From the NCBI RefSeq assembly GCF_900116765.1, contig NZ_UETC01000001.1:620001-684000 (forward strand): a DNA stretch of 64,000 nucleotides, in the 5' to 3' direction. The position numbers and the translations under genes are program-made. How positions within the stretch are numbered: the stretch's first letter is position 1; each line of letters starts with the position of its first letter. Below, one piece after another: positions 16,555 to 26,839 of this stretch. Under the pieces are notes generated by a model. The model saw only the letters and a program-made list of their open reading frames with translations, made no database searches and was not told the origin of the DNA. The DNA comes from Jannaschia seohaensis (GTDB taxonomy: Bacteria > Pseudomonadota > Alphaproteobacteria > Rhodobacterales > Rhodobacteraceae).

Positions 16555-17934
16555 TCACTCCCGGAAGGCGCGGTTGAAATAGTCGGTCAGCGGCTTGACG
16601 AGATAGGCCAGCGGGGTCCGGTCCTGGGTGCGGATATAGGCTTCGACCGGCATGCCGGGCAGCAGGACCAGTGACTCGTCCAGGCGGTCGAGTTCACCGT
16701 CGTTGGGCAGCACCTCGGCCTGGTAATAGGGCGCGCCGGTGACTTCGTCTGTGAAGGAGTCGGGCGAGACCCGGACGATGGAGCCGAAGAGTTCGGGCGT
16801 CGTCTTCATGTCGAAGCTGGACAGGCGCAGGGTCACGTCCTGGCCCGGATAGACCTGATCGATATGGATCGGGTCGACCTGGGTCTGGATCACCAGCGGC
16901 CGGTCCTGGGGCACGAGATAGAGCACCGGCTCGGCCGGGCGGATCACGGAGCGGGGCGTGAAGACCGTGAGGCCATAGACCACGCCCGAGACCGGCGCCT
17001 TGATCTCCATCCGGCTCAGCCGCTCCTGGACGGAGCGGTATTGCTCGGCCAGCTCGGTCTCGCGGAATTGCAGGTCGCGCAGGAGGCTGATCGCCTCCTC
17101 GCGCAGGCGGTTCTCCAGCTTGAGCACCTCAAGGTCGATCTCCGTGGCCCGGCCTTCCAGCTCGGCCACCGCCGCCTCGAACTCGCCGACCTGACCCAAG
17201 AGGCGGGCTTCCTCGCGGCGGAGCGCCAGAACCCGGGGCGCTTGGGCCAGCCCGCGATCGAGCAGGCTCTGCTGGGCGTCGAGCTCTTCGCGCAGGAACT
17301 CGAGCTGGAGCGCGAGCGCCTCGGACTGCGCGGCGATGCCGTCGACCTGGTTGCCGATCTGCGCTTTGCGGCGGATCAATTGCTCCGTTTCGCGCTCGAA
17401 CAGCTCGCGCCGTGCCGCAAACAGCCGCTCCTGTCCCGAGACCATGTCCGCGACTTCGGGATCGGTCTGGGTGGCCGCGGCCAGGTCGTCGGGAAAGGTC
17501 AGCGTGTCCAGCCCGTCGCGTTCCGCTTCCAGCCGGGCGGAGCGGGCGGCCAGCTCGAAGAGCTGGTTGCGCAGGATCTGCGCCTCCGAGTTCTGGAGCG
17601 TGCGGTCCAGGGTCAGCAGGGTCTGCCCGGCTTCGACCACGTCCCCCTCGCGCACCGAGATCTCGGCCACCACCCCGCCATCGGGATGCTGCACGACCTG
17701 CCGGTTGCTCTCGACGGCGATCTGGCCCGACGAGATGATCGCGCCCGAGATATTCGCCGTCACCGCCCAATAGCCGAACCCCCCGAGCAGCACGGCGAGA
17801 CCCAGGATGCCGATGATGAGCTGCCGCCGCGCGGTCCAGGTCGCGGCGGCCTGTTGCACGGCGGGGACGGGCTTGTTCGCCTGGTTGGCGGGAAGCTTGG
17901 CGGTGTCCGCTTTGACGGGGAGCTGCTTGTTCAC
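16555..17934 (-). CDS. HlyD-family type I secretion periplasmic adaptor (PrtE-like)
   Basis: 459 aa from GTG 17934, which overlaps the stop of the upstream ABC gene by 4 nt (GTGA). One N-terminal membrane helix (about 38-58), then the biotinyl-lipoyl half G-x-I-A-V-E-S-N-R-Q-V-V-Q-H-P-D-G-G-V-V, a long coiled-coil hairpin (about 110-300), and a beta-barrel with K-A-P-V-S-G-V-V. This layout is the membrane-fusion protein of type I secretion systems, bridging the inner-membrane ABC exporter to TolC. No tolC or substrate gene is adjacent. High confidence in class. Confidence 0.93.
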   Translation of the reverse strand: MNKQLPVKADTAKLPANQANKPVPAVQQAAATWTARRQLIIGILGLAVLLGGFGYWAVTANISGAIISSGQIAVESNRQVVQHPDGGVVAEISVREGDVVEAGQTLLTLDRTLQNSEAQILRNQLFELAARSARLEAERDGLDTLTFPDDLAAATQTDPEVADMVSGQERLFAARRELFERETEQLIRRKAQIGNQVDGIAAQSEALALQLEFLREELDAQQSLLDRGLAQAPRVLALRREEARLLGQVGEFEAAVAELEGRATEIDLEVLKLENRLREEAISLLRDLQFRETELAEQYRSVQERLSRMEIKAPVSGVVYGLTVFTPRSVIRPAEPVLYLVPQDRPLVIQTQVDPIHIDQVYPGQDVTLRLSSFDMKTTPELFGSIVRVSPDSFTDEVTGAPYYQAEVLPNDGELDRLDESLVLLPGMPVEAYIRTQDRTPLAYLVKPLTDYFNRAFRE

Positions 17935-19676
17935 GACACGCCTCCGGGTTGGGGGGATCGGGTGATCTCCGCATGGTTCTTGACCATCTTCTGCAGCACC
18001 TCCTCGCGGGGGCCGAAGGCGGTGCGTACGCCCTGGTCGAGCATCAGGAGCAGCTCGCATTCCTGGATCGCGGCGGGACGGTGGGCGATGATGATGACGG
18101 ACTTGCCCTCTTCCTTCATGCCGCGGATCGCCTTGTTGAGCGCGACCGTCCCCTGGTTGTCGAGGTTCGAGTTCGGCTCGTCCAGGACAAGGATCACCGG
18201 GTCGCCATACATCGCGCGCGCCAGGCCGATGCGCTGGATCTGCCCGCCCGAGAGGCGCCCGCCCACGGCTGAGACCGGCGTGTCGTAGCCCGCGGGCTGC
18301 TCCAGGATCATCTCATGGGCGGCGGCCTTCTTGGCGGCCTCGACGATGCGCTCGGGGTCGGGGTCGGGGGCGAGGCGGGCGATGTTCTCGGCGATGGTGC
18401 CGTCGAACAGGCTGACCGTCTGCGGCAGGTAGCCGATATAGCCGCCCAGCACGTCCGGGTCGTATTGGTCCAGCGTCGCGTTATCGAGGCGCATCTTGCC
18501 GCCGGCCGGTTGCCAGACACCGCAGATCGCCTTGGCCAGCGAGGTCTTGCCCGCGCCCGACGGCCCGATCACGCCCATCGCTTGTCCGGGCTTGAGCGTG
18601 AACGACACGGCGCGGAGCGAGGCCTGTTGCGCGCCCGGCGGCACCACGGTCACGTTCTCGGCCACCAGCAGGGCCTGGGGGCGAGGCAGGGGCGTGCGCG
18701 GGGTCTCGGGGGCGACGGTCTCCAGCAGTTCCAGAACGGCCTGGCGGCCCTTGCGGGCGGCGCCGACCAACTGCCACTGGCCGATCACCATCTCGATCGG
18801 CGCCAGCGCCCGGCCCAGCAGGATCGAGCCGGCGATCATCGCGCCGGCCGTCATCTCGTTCTGGAGCACGAGATAGGCGCCGAGGCCCAGCATCGCGGAT
18901 TGCAGGAACAGGCGCAGCGTCTTGGTCGTGACGGTGAAGAGGCCGGAGCGGTCCGAATGGGCCATCGCCTGCTTGAGCGACTTGCCCCGCGCGGCCATCC
19001 AGCGCTCATAGGCCGCACCGCGCATGCCCAGCGACTGGACCAGCTCCGCCTCGGAGGCGAGCTGCTGCGCGGTCAGTTCGGCCCGGGCGGTGGCCTGGTT
19101 GGCCTCGGCCATGGGGCCGGAGGTGGTCCACTGGTTGAGGATCGCGATGCAGATCAGCAGCACGCCGCCCGCCACCGCCAGCCATCCTAGCCAGGGATGG
19201 AAGATGAAGATCGCCGCCACGAAAAGCGGCGTCCAAGGGATGTCGAACAGCGCCAGGAAGACCGGCGAGGCCAGCAGCCGCTGCACCGCCTCCACGTCGC
19301 GGAGCGGATTGCGCGTGCCCGCGCCCCCGGGCACCACCGCCGCGCGCCGCAGATGCGCCTGGAAGACGCGGCCATCGAGCGCCGACTGGAACCGCGCGCC
19401 GACCCGCGCCATGACCCGGCCGCGCGCGTGGTCCAGAATGCCCATCATCAGGAACAGGAAGGTCACCAGCACCGAGAGCGCCAGCAGCGTCTCTTCGGAC
19501 CGGGAGCCGAGGACGCGGTCGTAGACCTGAAGCATATAGAGCGGCCCGGTCAGCATCAGCGCGTTCACCACCATCGAGAACACGAAGACCATCACCAGGA
19601 GCGATGTGGACTTGCGCCGGATCTCGGTCAGTTCCGGTTGGCCGAGATCCGGCCTCACTGTTTGCGGTCGTCTCAT
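17931..19676 (-). CDS. Type I secretion ABC transporter, permease/ATPase (PrtD-like)
   Basis: 581 aa from ATG 19676. N-terminal membrane domain (V-F-V-F-S-M-V-V-N-A-L-M-L-T-G-P-L-Y-M-L, then Q-V-Y-D-R-V-L-G-S-R) typical of the PrtD/RssD exporters; Walker A G-P-S-G-A-G-K-T-S, signature L-S-G-G-Q, Walker B I-L-V-L-D-E-P-N-S-N-L-D, and the H-loop A-H-R-P. No C39-like peptidase domain precedes the membrane part, so substrates carry C-terminal uncleaved signals. It forms an operon with the HlyD-like adaptor (4-nt overlap). A candidate substrate is the repeat protein at the right end of the window, 42 kb away (inference). Confidence 0.93.
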   Translation of the reverse strand: MRRPQTVRPDLGQPELTEIRRKSTSLLVMVFVFSMVVNALMLTGPLYMLQVYDRVLGSRSEETLLALSVLVTFLFLMMGILDHARGRVMARVGARFQSALDGRVFQAHLRRAAVVPGGAGTRNPLRDVEAVQRLLASPVFLALFDIPWTPLFVAAIFIFHPWLGWLAVAGGVLLICIAILNQWTTSGPMAEANQATARAELTAQQLASEAELVQSLGMRGAAYERWMAARGKSLKQAMAHSDRSGLFTVTTKTLRLFLQSAMLGLGAYLVLQNEMTAGAMIAGSILLGRALAPIEMVIGQWQLVGAARKGRQAVLELLETVAPETPRTPLPRPQALLVAENVTVVPPGAQQASLRAVSFTLKPGQAMGVIGPSGAGKTSLAKAICGVWQPAGGKMRLDNATLDQYDPDVLGGYIGYLPQTVSLFDGTIAENIARLAPDPDPERIVEAAKKAAAHEMILEQPAGYDTPVSAVGGRLSGGQIQRIGLARAMYGDPVILVLDEPNSNLDNQGTVALNKAIRGMKEEGKSVIIIAHRPAAIQECELLLMLDQGVRTAFGPREEVLQKMVKNHAEITRSPQPGGVS

Positions 19677-19876
19677 TGCCGTCCCTCATCCTCGATGGCG
19701 CGCGAGTCTGTCCGCGCGGAGGCCGCGCCAGTCTTTCCGATCTCGGGCCCGGTTGCCAGTGCGGTTGCGACGGTCGCCCCGTCGCATCCATCGGTTGGTC
19801 GGCGCGCGGGCAAATTTGGTTAATGGAATTGGCGACGCAATTGCCGAATAATCGAAACCTAGCCGGTCCGGGTTGC

Positions 19877-22054
19877 TCAATTCCTTCCGAAGACGGTGCC
19901 CAGCACGTCCCTCAGGATGCGCTCCGCCAGATCCGGCTCGCGCTCGGGCTGCGGCTGGGGGGCGGGGCGCGGGCTCTGTGCCTGGGGCGCGGGGCGGGCG
20001 GTGCGCGCCGGGTCGATCATCGGCAGCGGCGTGACCGGCGTGCCCGCATGGACCCGCTCCATTGTCTCGTGCCAGATCTCGGCGGGCAGGCCGCCGCCGG
20101 TGACACCCGTCAGCGGCGTGTTGTCGTCATAGCCCATCCAGACGCCGGCGACGTAATCGCCGGTGAAGCCCACGAACCACGCGTCCCGCGCCGCCTGGGT
20201 CGTCCCGGTCTTGCCCGCGGCCGGGCGGCCGTCCAGCTTGGCGCGGGTGCCGGTGCCTTCCTCGACGACACGGGACATCATGTAGACGAGCTGGCGCGCG
20301 GCATCGGTCTGGATCACCCGTTCGCCCAGCCCGCTGTCATGGTCGAGCAAGGGGGTGGTGTCGCCCCGCAGCGTCAGCGACTTCAGGCCATAGGGCGTGA
20401 CCGAGGTCCCGCCGTTCAAGATGCCCGCATAGGCGCCGGTCATCTCCAAGAGCGTCGCCTCGCTGACGCCGAGCGCCAGGGCGGGGCCGTCCGCCATTTC
20501 GCGGTCGAGGCCGAAATCGGCGGCGACCTTGCGGACGATGTCGCGGCCGACATTCTCCGACAGGCGCACGGCGGCGGTGTTGAGGGACCGCGCCAGCGCC
20601 TCGGTCAGCGTGACCTCGCCATAGAATTCGCGGGAGTAATTCTCGGGCGAATAGGTGCCCGATCCCGGGACCTGGATCGAGAGCGGGCCGTCATAGACGG
20701 TCGAATCGTAGGTCCAGCCCAGATCGAGCGCGGCGGCATAGACGAAGGGCTTGAAGGCCGAGCCGGTCTGCCGGATCGCCTGGGTGGCGCGGTTGAACTG
20801 GCCCGCCCCGCGGGTGTTGCGCCCGCCGACCATCGCGCGGACGGCGCCGTCCGCGCTCATCACGACGATAGCGGCCTGGGCTTCGGAGCCTTCGCGGACC
20901 TTGGTCTCGAACACATATTCCAGCGCTTCTTCGGCGGCGCGCTGGATGTCCTTGTCGAGGGTCGTCCGCATGAGGACGTCCTCGGTCGTGTCCTGGGTCA
21001 GGAAGTCGGGCCCGGTCTGCATCACCCAATCGGCGAAATAGCCGCCCGTGTCCTGCCGTGCGGCGGGCGAGAGCGTGGCGGGGTTGGCCAGTGCCTGCTG
21101 GTATTCGGCGCTGCTGAGATAGCCCTGCTCGTGCATCAGCCCGAGGACCAGCGCGCCCCGCTCCTGCGCGCGTTCCAGGTTGGCAGTGGGGGCGAAATAG
21201 CTGGGCGCGGGCAGCAGGCCCGAGAGCATGGCGGATTGCTGCGGGTTCAGCCGCGCCACCGAGGTGCCGAAATAGCGCTGCGCGGCGGCGGCGAAGCCGC
21301 GCGCGCCCGCGCCGAGATAGGCGCGGTTGAGATAGATCGCGAGGATCTCGTCCTTGGTGAACTTGAGCTCCAGCGCGAGCGCGTAGGGGATCTCCTTGAC
21401 CTTGCGCCAGACCGTGCCGCGGCGGCAATCGGCCTCGAACTCCGCCTCGGTCATGCCGAGGCTCGGATCCCAGTCGGTGCCGAGGCAGAGCAGCTTGGCG
21501 ACCTGCTGTGTGATCGTGGAGCCGCCCGAGCCCGAGAACGGCCCCCGTCCGGCCTGGATATTGGTGCGCATCGCGCCGGCGATGCCGCGGGGGCTGATGC
21601 CGAGATGGCGGTAGAATCGCTTGTCCTCGCTGGCGACGACGGCGTTCTTGAGATGCTCCGACACGCCTTCGGTCGTGACCAGCCCGCCGAAATTGTCGCC
21701 GCGCCAGGCGAAGACCTCGCCCGAGCGGTCGGCCATGGTGACCGAGCCGCGGGCGCGGCCATCGGCGAGCGAGGCCATGTCGGGGATGCGCGCGTAATTA
21801 TAGGCGACGGCACCGGCCACGATCAGCGCGACGATCACCGCGCCGCGCCAAGCCAGCGCCCAGATGAGGCGCAACAGCACCCGAAAGGGCCAGAGCACCC
21901 AGCCCAGCAGGCCGCGGCGCGGGCGCGCGGGCTTGGCCGCCGCCGTTTTGGCGCGTGTCTTTCGGCCCCGGGGTTCCGCCAGCGGGGCGCGGCGCTTCTC
22001 GGCCACGAGGCGGCCCTTGCCCCTGCGCGTTCCGGAAGAAGGTGTCTTGGCCAT
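19877..22054 (-). CDS. Class A penicillin-binding protein (PBP1A-type transglycosylase/transpeptidase)
   Basis: 725 aa from ATG 22054 (MAKTPSSGTRRGKGR); 43 further upstream codons are open but unlikely. A basic Lys/Arg/Ala cytoplasmic tail, one membrane helix (about 50-85), and a GT51 glycosyltransferase with E-D-K-R-F-Y-R-H and G-G-S-T-I-T-Q-Q-V-A-K. The transpeptidase has T-G-S-A-F-K-P-F (SxxK), S-L-N-T-A (SxN) and K-T-G-T-T (KTG). It polymerises and crosslinks peptidoglycan. The C-terminus is Pro/Gln-rich. Divergent from glnK across 292 bp. High confidence. Confidence 0.94.
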   Translation of the reverse strand: MAKTPSSGTRRGKGRLVAEKRRAPLAEPRGRKTRAKTAAAKPARPRRGLLGWVLWPFRVLLRLIWALAWRGAVIVALIVAGAVAYNYARIPDMASLADGRARGSVTMADRSGEVFAWRGDNFGGLVTTEGVSEHLKNAVVASEDKRFYRHLGISPRGIAGAMRTNIQAGRGPFSGSGGSTITQQVAKLLCLGTDWDPSLGMTEAEFEADCRRGTVWRKVKEIPYALALELKFTKDEILAIYLNRAYLGAGARGFAAAAQRYFGTSVARLNPQQSAMLSGLLPAPSYFAPTANLERAQERGALVLGLMHEQGYLSSAEYQQALANPATLSPAARQDTGGYFADWVMQTGPDFLTQDTTEDVLMRTTLDKDIQRAAEEALEYVFETKVREGSEAQAAIVVMSADGAVRAMVGGRNTRGAGQFNRATQAIRQTGSAFKPFVYAAALDLGWTYDSTVYDGPLSIQVPGSGTYSPENYSREFYGEVTLTEALARSLNTAAVRLSENVGRDIVRKVAADFGLDREMADGPALALGVSEATLLEMTGAYAGILNGGTSVTPYGLKSLTLRGDTTPLLDHDSGLGERVIQTDAARQLVYMMSRVVEEGTGTRAKLDGRPAAGKTGTTQAARDAWFVGFTGDYVAGVWMGYDDNTPLTGVTGGGLPAEIWHETMERVHAGTPVTPLPMIDPARTARPAPQAQSPRPAPQPQPEREPDLAERILRDVLGTVFGRN

Positions 22055-22193
22055 CTGCTCGTCCCTCTCGCTGGGGCCGCCCGCTTTGCGCAGGTCTCGT
22101 GCGTTCACGATAAGATAGGCGCGCGCGAGTCGGATGTGGAGCGCATCCGAGCCGAAACCTTCGCGATTGCAGCATATAGGCACTGCCTATTTT

Positions 22194-22273
22194 TTGTGCA
22201 ATGCCTCCGAATTGTGCAAGAATTATGCGAAACCGCCTGTTTGGCCGTCTGACTTGCCCGGTGGGAACGTTGC
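22194..22273 (+). promoter_or_regulatory. glnK-amtB upstream regulatory region with TTGTGCAA direct repeats
   Basis: Two identical octamers TTGTGCAA at 22194-22201 and 22212-22219, 18 bp apart start to start, lie about 130-150 bp upstream of glnK in an AT-richer stretch. A weak sigma-54-like pair GG-N10-GC (GG 22260-22261, GC 22272-22273) lies between them and the gene. NtrC control of glnK-amtB is the usual regime, but these repeats do not clearly match the NtrC consensus. Confidence 0.35.
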
Positions 22274-22346
22274 GCAGGCCCCCCCTCCTCCGTGATGTCG
22301 CCTCCATCCGGGCCCCCGCGAGGGGGGCGCAGAGAAGGGGAAGCGC

Positions 22347-22685
22347 GTGAAACTCATCATCGCAGCGATCAAGCCGTTCAAGCTCGAGGAGGTGCGCGAG
22401 GCGCTCACCGCCCTGGGTGTGCGCGGCATGATGGTCACCGAGATCAAGGGCTTCGGCAGCCAGTCGGGCCATACCGAAATCTATCGCGGCGCCGAATACG
22501 CCGTGAACTTCGTTCCGAAGGTCAAGCTGGAGATCGTGGTTCCGGCCGCGATGGCGGACCAAGTCGTCGAGACGATCTCGAAGACGGCGAAGACCGACAA
22601 GATCGGCGACGGCAAGATCTTCGTCCTCGACGTGCAGCAGGCCGTGCGGGTGCGCACCGGTGAGCTGAACGAAGACGCCATCTAA
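22347..22685 (+). CDS. glnK: Nitrogen regulatory protein P-II (GlnK)
   Basis: 112 aa, standard P-II length. MKLIIAAIKPFKLEEVREAL, T-loop G-H-T-E-I-Y-R-G-A-E-Y with uridylylation Tyr51, and the C-terminal V-R-T-G-E-L-N-E-D-A-I. GlnK senses 2-oxoglutarate and ATP/ADP and plugs the AmtB channel when ammonium is plentiful. Adjacent to amtB (18 bp), so glnK rather than glnB. The T-loop has GSQSG in place of the usual GQKKG-type residues. High confidence. Confidence 0.96.
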   Translation: MKLIIAAIKPFKLEEVREALTALGVRGMMVTEIKGFGSQSGHTEIYRGAEYAVNFVPKVKLEIVVPAAMADQVVETISKTAKTDKIGDGKIFVLDVQQAVRVRTGELNEDAI

Positions 22686-22703
22686 CGAATACGCCAGGGG
22701 AAA

Positions 22704-24038
<1,335 letters not shown>

Positions 24039-24071
24039 CTCTCCCTCCCTCGACCCGAGGAGAATGACGAC

Positions 24072-24105
24072 CCCCCGGGCGCGACGGCGCCCGGGGGTTT
24101 TCGTT
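24072..24105 (+). terminator. Rho-independent terminator after amtB
   Basis: 11-bp perfect stem CCCCCGGGCGC (24072-24082) / GCGCCCGGGGG (24087-24097), loop GACG, followed by TTTTCGTT. It ends the glnK-amtB transcript. Confidence 0.88.
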
Positions 24106-24130
24106 CGGGCATTGGGAACGGGAGGAGAAC

Positions 24131-24198
24131 GGGGAGGGGGGCTCTGCCCCCCGTCGGCCCATGGCCGACTCCCCCCGGAGTATTTCCGGCCAGAAGAA
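24131..24198 (+). repeat. Structured intergenic repeat, subfamily B, copy 2
   Basis: Outer pairing GGGGAG (24131-24136) with CTCCCC (24169-24174). Inside are hairpin 1 GGGGGGC-TCT-GCCCCCC (24136-24152) and hairpin 2 GTCGGCC-CAT-GGCCGAC (24153-24169). Then CCGGA-GTATT-TCCGG (24175-24189) and CCAGAAGAA. It lies between convergent amtB and dddP. The rest of this 302-bp gap (to 24340) shows nothing gene-like beyond the amtB terminator. Confidence 0.78.
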
Positions 24199-24340
24199 GG
24201 CGGCCCGGGAAAAGATCGGACGCTCGGCCAAAACCTTTCGCCTTTGACCTGCGCCAGCCGCGAAAGGCAAAGCGCACGCAACGGCCCAGCGGCGCACCGC
24301 GTTTCGAGAAGGCGGAGACTCAGGTCTTGCGCGAAGCGCT

Positions 24341-25678
24341 TTAGAGCAGTCTCGGATCGAACGGATAACGGCTGAGGTTCTCGGGGCCGGTCTCGGTCAC
24401 CAGCACCTGATCCTCGAGCTTGATCGAAAAGTCGCCCCCGTCCTCGGCCGTCAGCACCTCGACACAGAGGACCATTCCCGGCTCCAGTACGGCGCCGCCG
24501 GCATAGCCCGGATCGGCTTGGTCGGGATAGGCGATCATGGGCCACTCGTCGCATAGCCCCACCCCATGGAACGCGCAGCCATACTTAAGGGCCTGGAACT
24601 CGGGCCGCAGCGTGTGAAGCATACGTGGCAGGTCATCGAGCGGCGTGCCGGCTATCAGGAGCGTCTCGTTATATCGGATATGGTCCAGCGAGTGCCGCAT
24701 GGCGTCGACGATATCGGGCCGCGCGGGACCGTCGCCGATCCACCATGTCCGGCTCATGTCGCAGCAGAAGCCATACGGCCCCACGAGGTCGGTGTCGAAA
24801 GCCAGGATCTCGTTCTCGGAGATCTCGCGCGGGCCGCATTCCTGGAACCACGGGTTGGTGCGCGGACCGGAGGCCAACAGCCGCGTCTCGATCCATTCGC
24901 CGCCACGGCGGATGTTGGAGGCGTGAAGCTCCGCCCAGACGTCGTTCTCGGTGACGCCGCCGCGGGGGATCTCGGTGCGGGCGAAGGTCTCCATTTCCTG
25001 CATCGCGACCTCGCAGGTATGGATGGCGCAGCGCATGGCCGCGATCTCGTCGGGGCTTTTCACGGACCGTGCCCGCTCCGTTAGGGCTTCGCCTGGCAGG
25101 ACGGCGATCCCGGAGGCTTCCAGCGCGCGCAGCCCGTGGATCGTGGGCTTGTCGCAGGCCAGACGCAGGAGCCCGCCGCCATGCTCCCGCAGCAGGTCGC
25201 GGACCTCACCGGCAAAGATGCGGGCGCCGCGGTCGATGCCTTCGCCACGGGTGAAATAAAACAGGTCCGCGCCCGCCCGGCGCTCGGCCACCAGGGGATT
25301 GTACTCCGACAGGAAGGTCGCGATCCGGTAGTCCCAGAGGACCATGTAGCCATCGGCGCAGACCAGCGCCGCGCGGAACGGGTTGTGGGCGTTCCAGAGC
25401 TGCATGTTGGTCGTGTCGGTCGCATAGCGGATGTTGAGCGGGTCGAAGACCAGAAGCCCACCGAGGCCACGCGCCACCACCTGATCCCGCAGCCGGTCTA
25501 GGCGATAGCGGCGCATGGCCGCGAGGTCCGGAAGGGCGAGGCCCCGTGCCTCCCACTCGGCGAAGGCCAGCGGTGTGGGGCCGATCTCCACACGGTCGGC
25601 GTCGTTGGGTGTGCCGTCGCCCAGATGCGTGCCGCGGCTGGGGTCGATCTTTCGGGGGAACGGGGCGTGATCCTTCAT
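24341..25678 (-). CDS. dddP: DMSP lyase DddP (M24 metallopeptidase fold)
   Basis: 445 aa from ATG 25678, the known DddP length. It carries the DddP-specific N-terminal R-K-I-D-P-S-R-G-x-x-L-G-D-G-T-P-N-D, then M-Q-L-W-N-A-H-N-P-F-R and W-I-E-T-R-L-L-x-S-G-P-R-T-N-P-W. The metal ligands are in place: Asp295, Asp297 (F-D-T-D-L), Asp307 (C-D-M-S-R-T-W-W), His371 (H-G-V-G-L-C-D-E-W-P), Glu407 and Glu422, one-to-one with those reported for Roseobacter DddP. It cleaves dimethylsulfoniopropionate to dimethyl sulfide and acrylate. No DMSP transporter or acrylate genes are adjacent. High confidence; points to a marine, algae-associated life. Confidence 0.93.
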   Translation of the reverse strand: MKDHAPFPRKIDPSRGTHLGDGTPNDADRVEIGPTPLAFAEWEARGLALPDLAAMRRYRLDRLRDQVVARGLGGLLVFDPLNIRYATDTTNMQLWNAHNPFRAALVCADGYMVLWDYRIATFLSEYNPLVAERRAGADLFYFTRGEGIDRGARIFAGEVRDLLREHGGGLLRLACDKPTIHGLRALEASGIAVLPGEALTERARSVKSPDEIAAMRCAIHTCEVAMQEMETFARTEIPRGGVTENDVWAELHASNIRRGGEWIETRLLASGPRTNPWFQECGPREISENEILAFDTDLVGPYGFCCDMSRTWWIGDGPARPDIVDAMRHSLDHIRYNETLLIAGTPLDDLPRMLHTLRPEFQALKYGCAFHGVGLCDEWPMIAYPDQADPGYAGGAVLEPGMVLCVEVLTAEDGGDFSIKLEDQVLVTETGPENLSRYPFDPRLL

Positions 25679-25781
25679 GGACCCACGGTTGGAGAGATCC
25701 CCCGCCGGGTCGCGCCCAGAGGCGACATCACGCCGGTCGGTTTCGCGCGGAGTCCGGCGACCGGAAGCGTCCTGCCACGCG

Positions 25782-26729
25782 TCAGCCCATGTCGCGCGCG
25801 ACCACGCCGGTCAGGCAGCCGACCGCGCCCGCGGCTTTACGCAGCTCGAAGCAGGGCGTCTCGACCACCTCGACGCCCAGCCCTTCGTAGAAGGCGCGCA
25901 TGGCGTCGTTGCCCGCCGGCATCAGCACCCGCCGGGGGCCGAGCGCCACGACATTGAGCCCGCGATTGGCCTGCACCTCGTCGGCATCCGGCAGGAAGGC
26001 CACGGTATGGCCCCTCTCCCGCAGAAGCGTGACGGCGCGGTGGGGCGTGCGGCGCGGCCAGGCGATGGCGAGATCGGCGTCGAGCATGCGCAGCATGCCC
26101 ATCAGGTGCATCGTCCCGAAGGGCATATCGACCGGGATGGCCTCGATCCCGATCTCCGCCAGGGTCTGGGCGATCTGGCGCGCGGCCTCGGCGTTGGTCC
26201 GCAGGCCGAGGCCGATCAGGCAGGTCCGGGCGTCGACCCAGATCAGGTCGGCGCCCTCGAAGGTGGCGCCGCCGGTGAGCGTGCGCAGGATCGGCACGCG
26301 GGCGGCGGCGAGCGCGGCGGCCACCGCGACCTCCTCGCCCGCGCGCACGGTCGAGGCGGGGCGGGCCAGGATCGCGCCTTGGGGCGTCATCACGAAGGTA
26401 TCGGCGCAGAACATCCGGTTGGGCGTCGGCGCGGGCACGTCCCCGACCGAGAGCACCTCCACCCCGGCCTCCACATAGGCCGCGGCCAGGGCGTCATGCT
26501 CCGCCTGCGCCCGGCCCAGATCGAGCGGTTCGAGATATTGGGCGGCGTCCACGTCCTCGGCGGCCAGTTCGGCGCCCGGTCGACGCAGCAGAACCTGCCG
26601 CAGCGGGCGCCACTCGCTGTCGATCCCGCCTTGCCAGATCGGCCCCATCTCGGCGCCGTGCTCCGCGGTCCGGGGCGACCAGCCGGCGCCGCCATAGGCC
26701 GCCGTTCCGAACCCGTCAGATGCCGTCAT
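25782..26729 (-). CDS. Amidinotransferase/dimethylarginine-dimethylaminohydrolase-fold enzyme
   Basis: 315 aa from ATG 26729, preceded by GGGAGAACG. Guanidino-group-modifying fold signatures: G-G-A-T-F-E-G-A-D and N-R-M-F-C-A-D-T-F around the substrate carboxylates, M-H-L-M-G-M-L (catalytic His) and a C-terminal G-C-L-T (Cys305, the nucleophile). Family members hydrolyse arginine, methylarginines or related guanidines, or transfer amidino groups. DDAH-like hydrolase is my best guess; the substrate is not decidable. It is transcribed toward dddP, 103 bp upstream of that gene, and may share its transcript. Confidence 0.78.
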   Translation of the reverse strand: MTASDGFGTAAYGGAGWSPRTAEHGAEMGPIWQGGIDSEWRPLRQVLLRRPGAELAAEDVDAAQYLEPLDLGRAQAEHDALAAAYVEAGVEVLSVGDVPAPTPNRMFCADTFVMTPQGAILARPASTVRAGEEVAVAAALAAARVPILRTLTGGATFEGADLIWVDARTCLIGLGLRTNAEAARQIAQTLAEIGIEAIPVDMPFGTMHLMGMLRMLDADLAIAWPRRTPHRAVTLLRERGHTVAFLPDADEVQANRGLNVVALGPRRVLMPAGNDAMRAFYEGLGVEVVETPCFELRKAAGAVGCLTGVVARDMG

Positions 26730-26780
26730 CGCGTTCTCCCTGTTCGCGCGGCAAAATCGCGCGGGCGGGGGAGGCATGCA

Positions 26781-26816
26781 AACGAAAAGCGCCCGCGCTC
26801 AGGGAAGCGCGGGCGC
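26781..26816 (-). terminator. Rho-independent terminator after trxA
   Basis: 11-bp stem GCGCCCGCGCT (26789-26799) / AGCGCGGGCGC (26806-26816) with a 6-nt loop; read leftward it is followed by TTTTCGTT. It ends the long regB-to-trxA gene series. Confidence 0.85.
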
Positions 26817-26839
26817 CTTTGCAGGCGATCGGGGACACG

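Noticed and set aside
19604-22252. 882-codon plus-strand frame across PBP1A
   Set aside because: Shadow of the PBP1A gene; no domain pattern, no plausible start context.
22260-22273. Sigma-54 promoter upstream of glnK
   Set aside because: Only GG-N10-GC matches; the rest of the consensus is absent, and Rhodobacter NtrC can work with the housekeeping sigma factor. Noted but not called separately.
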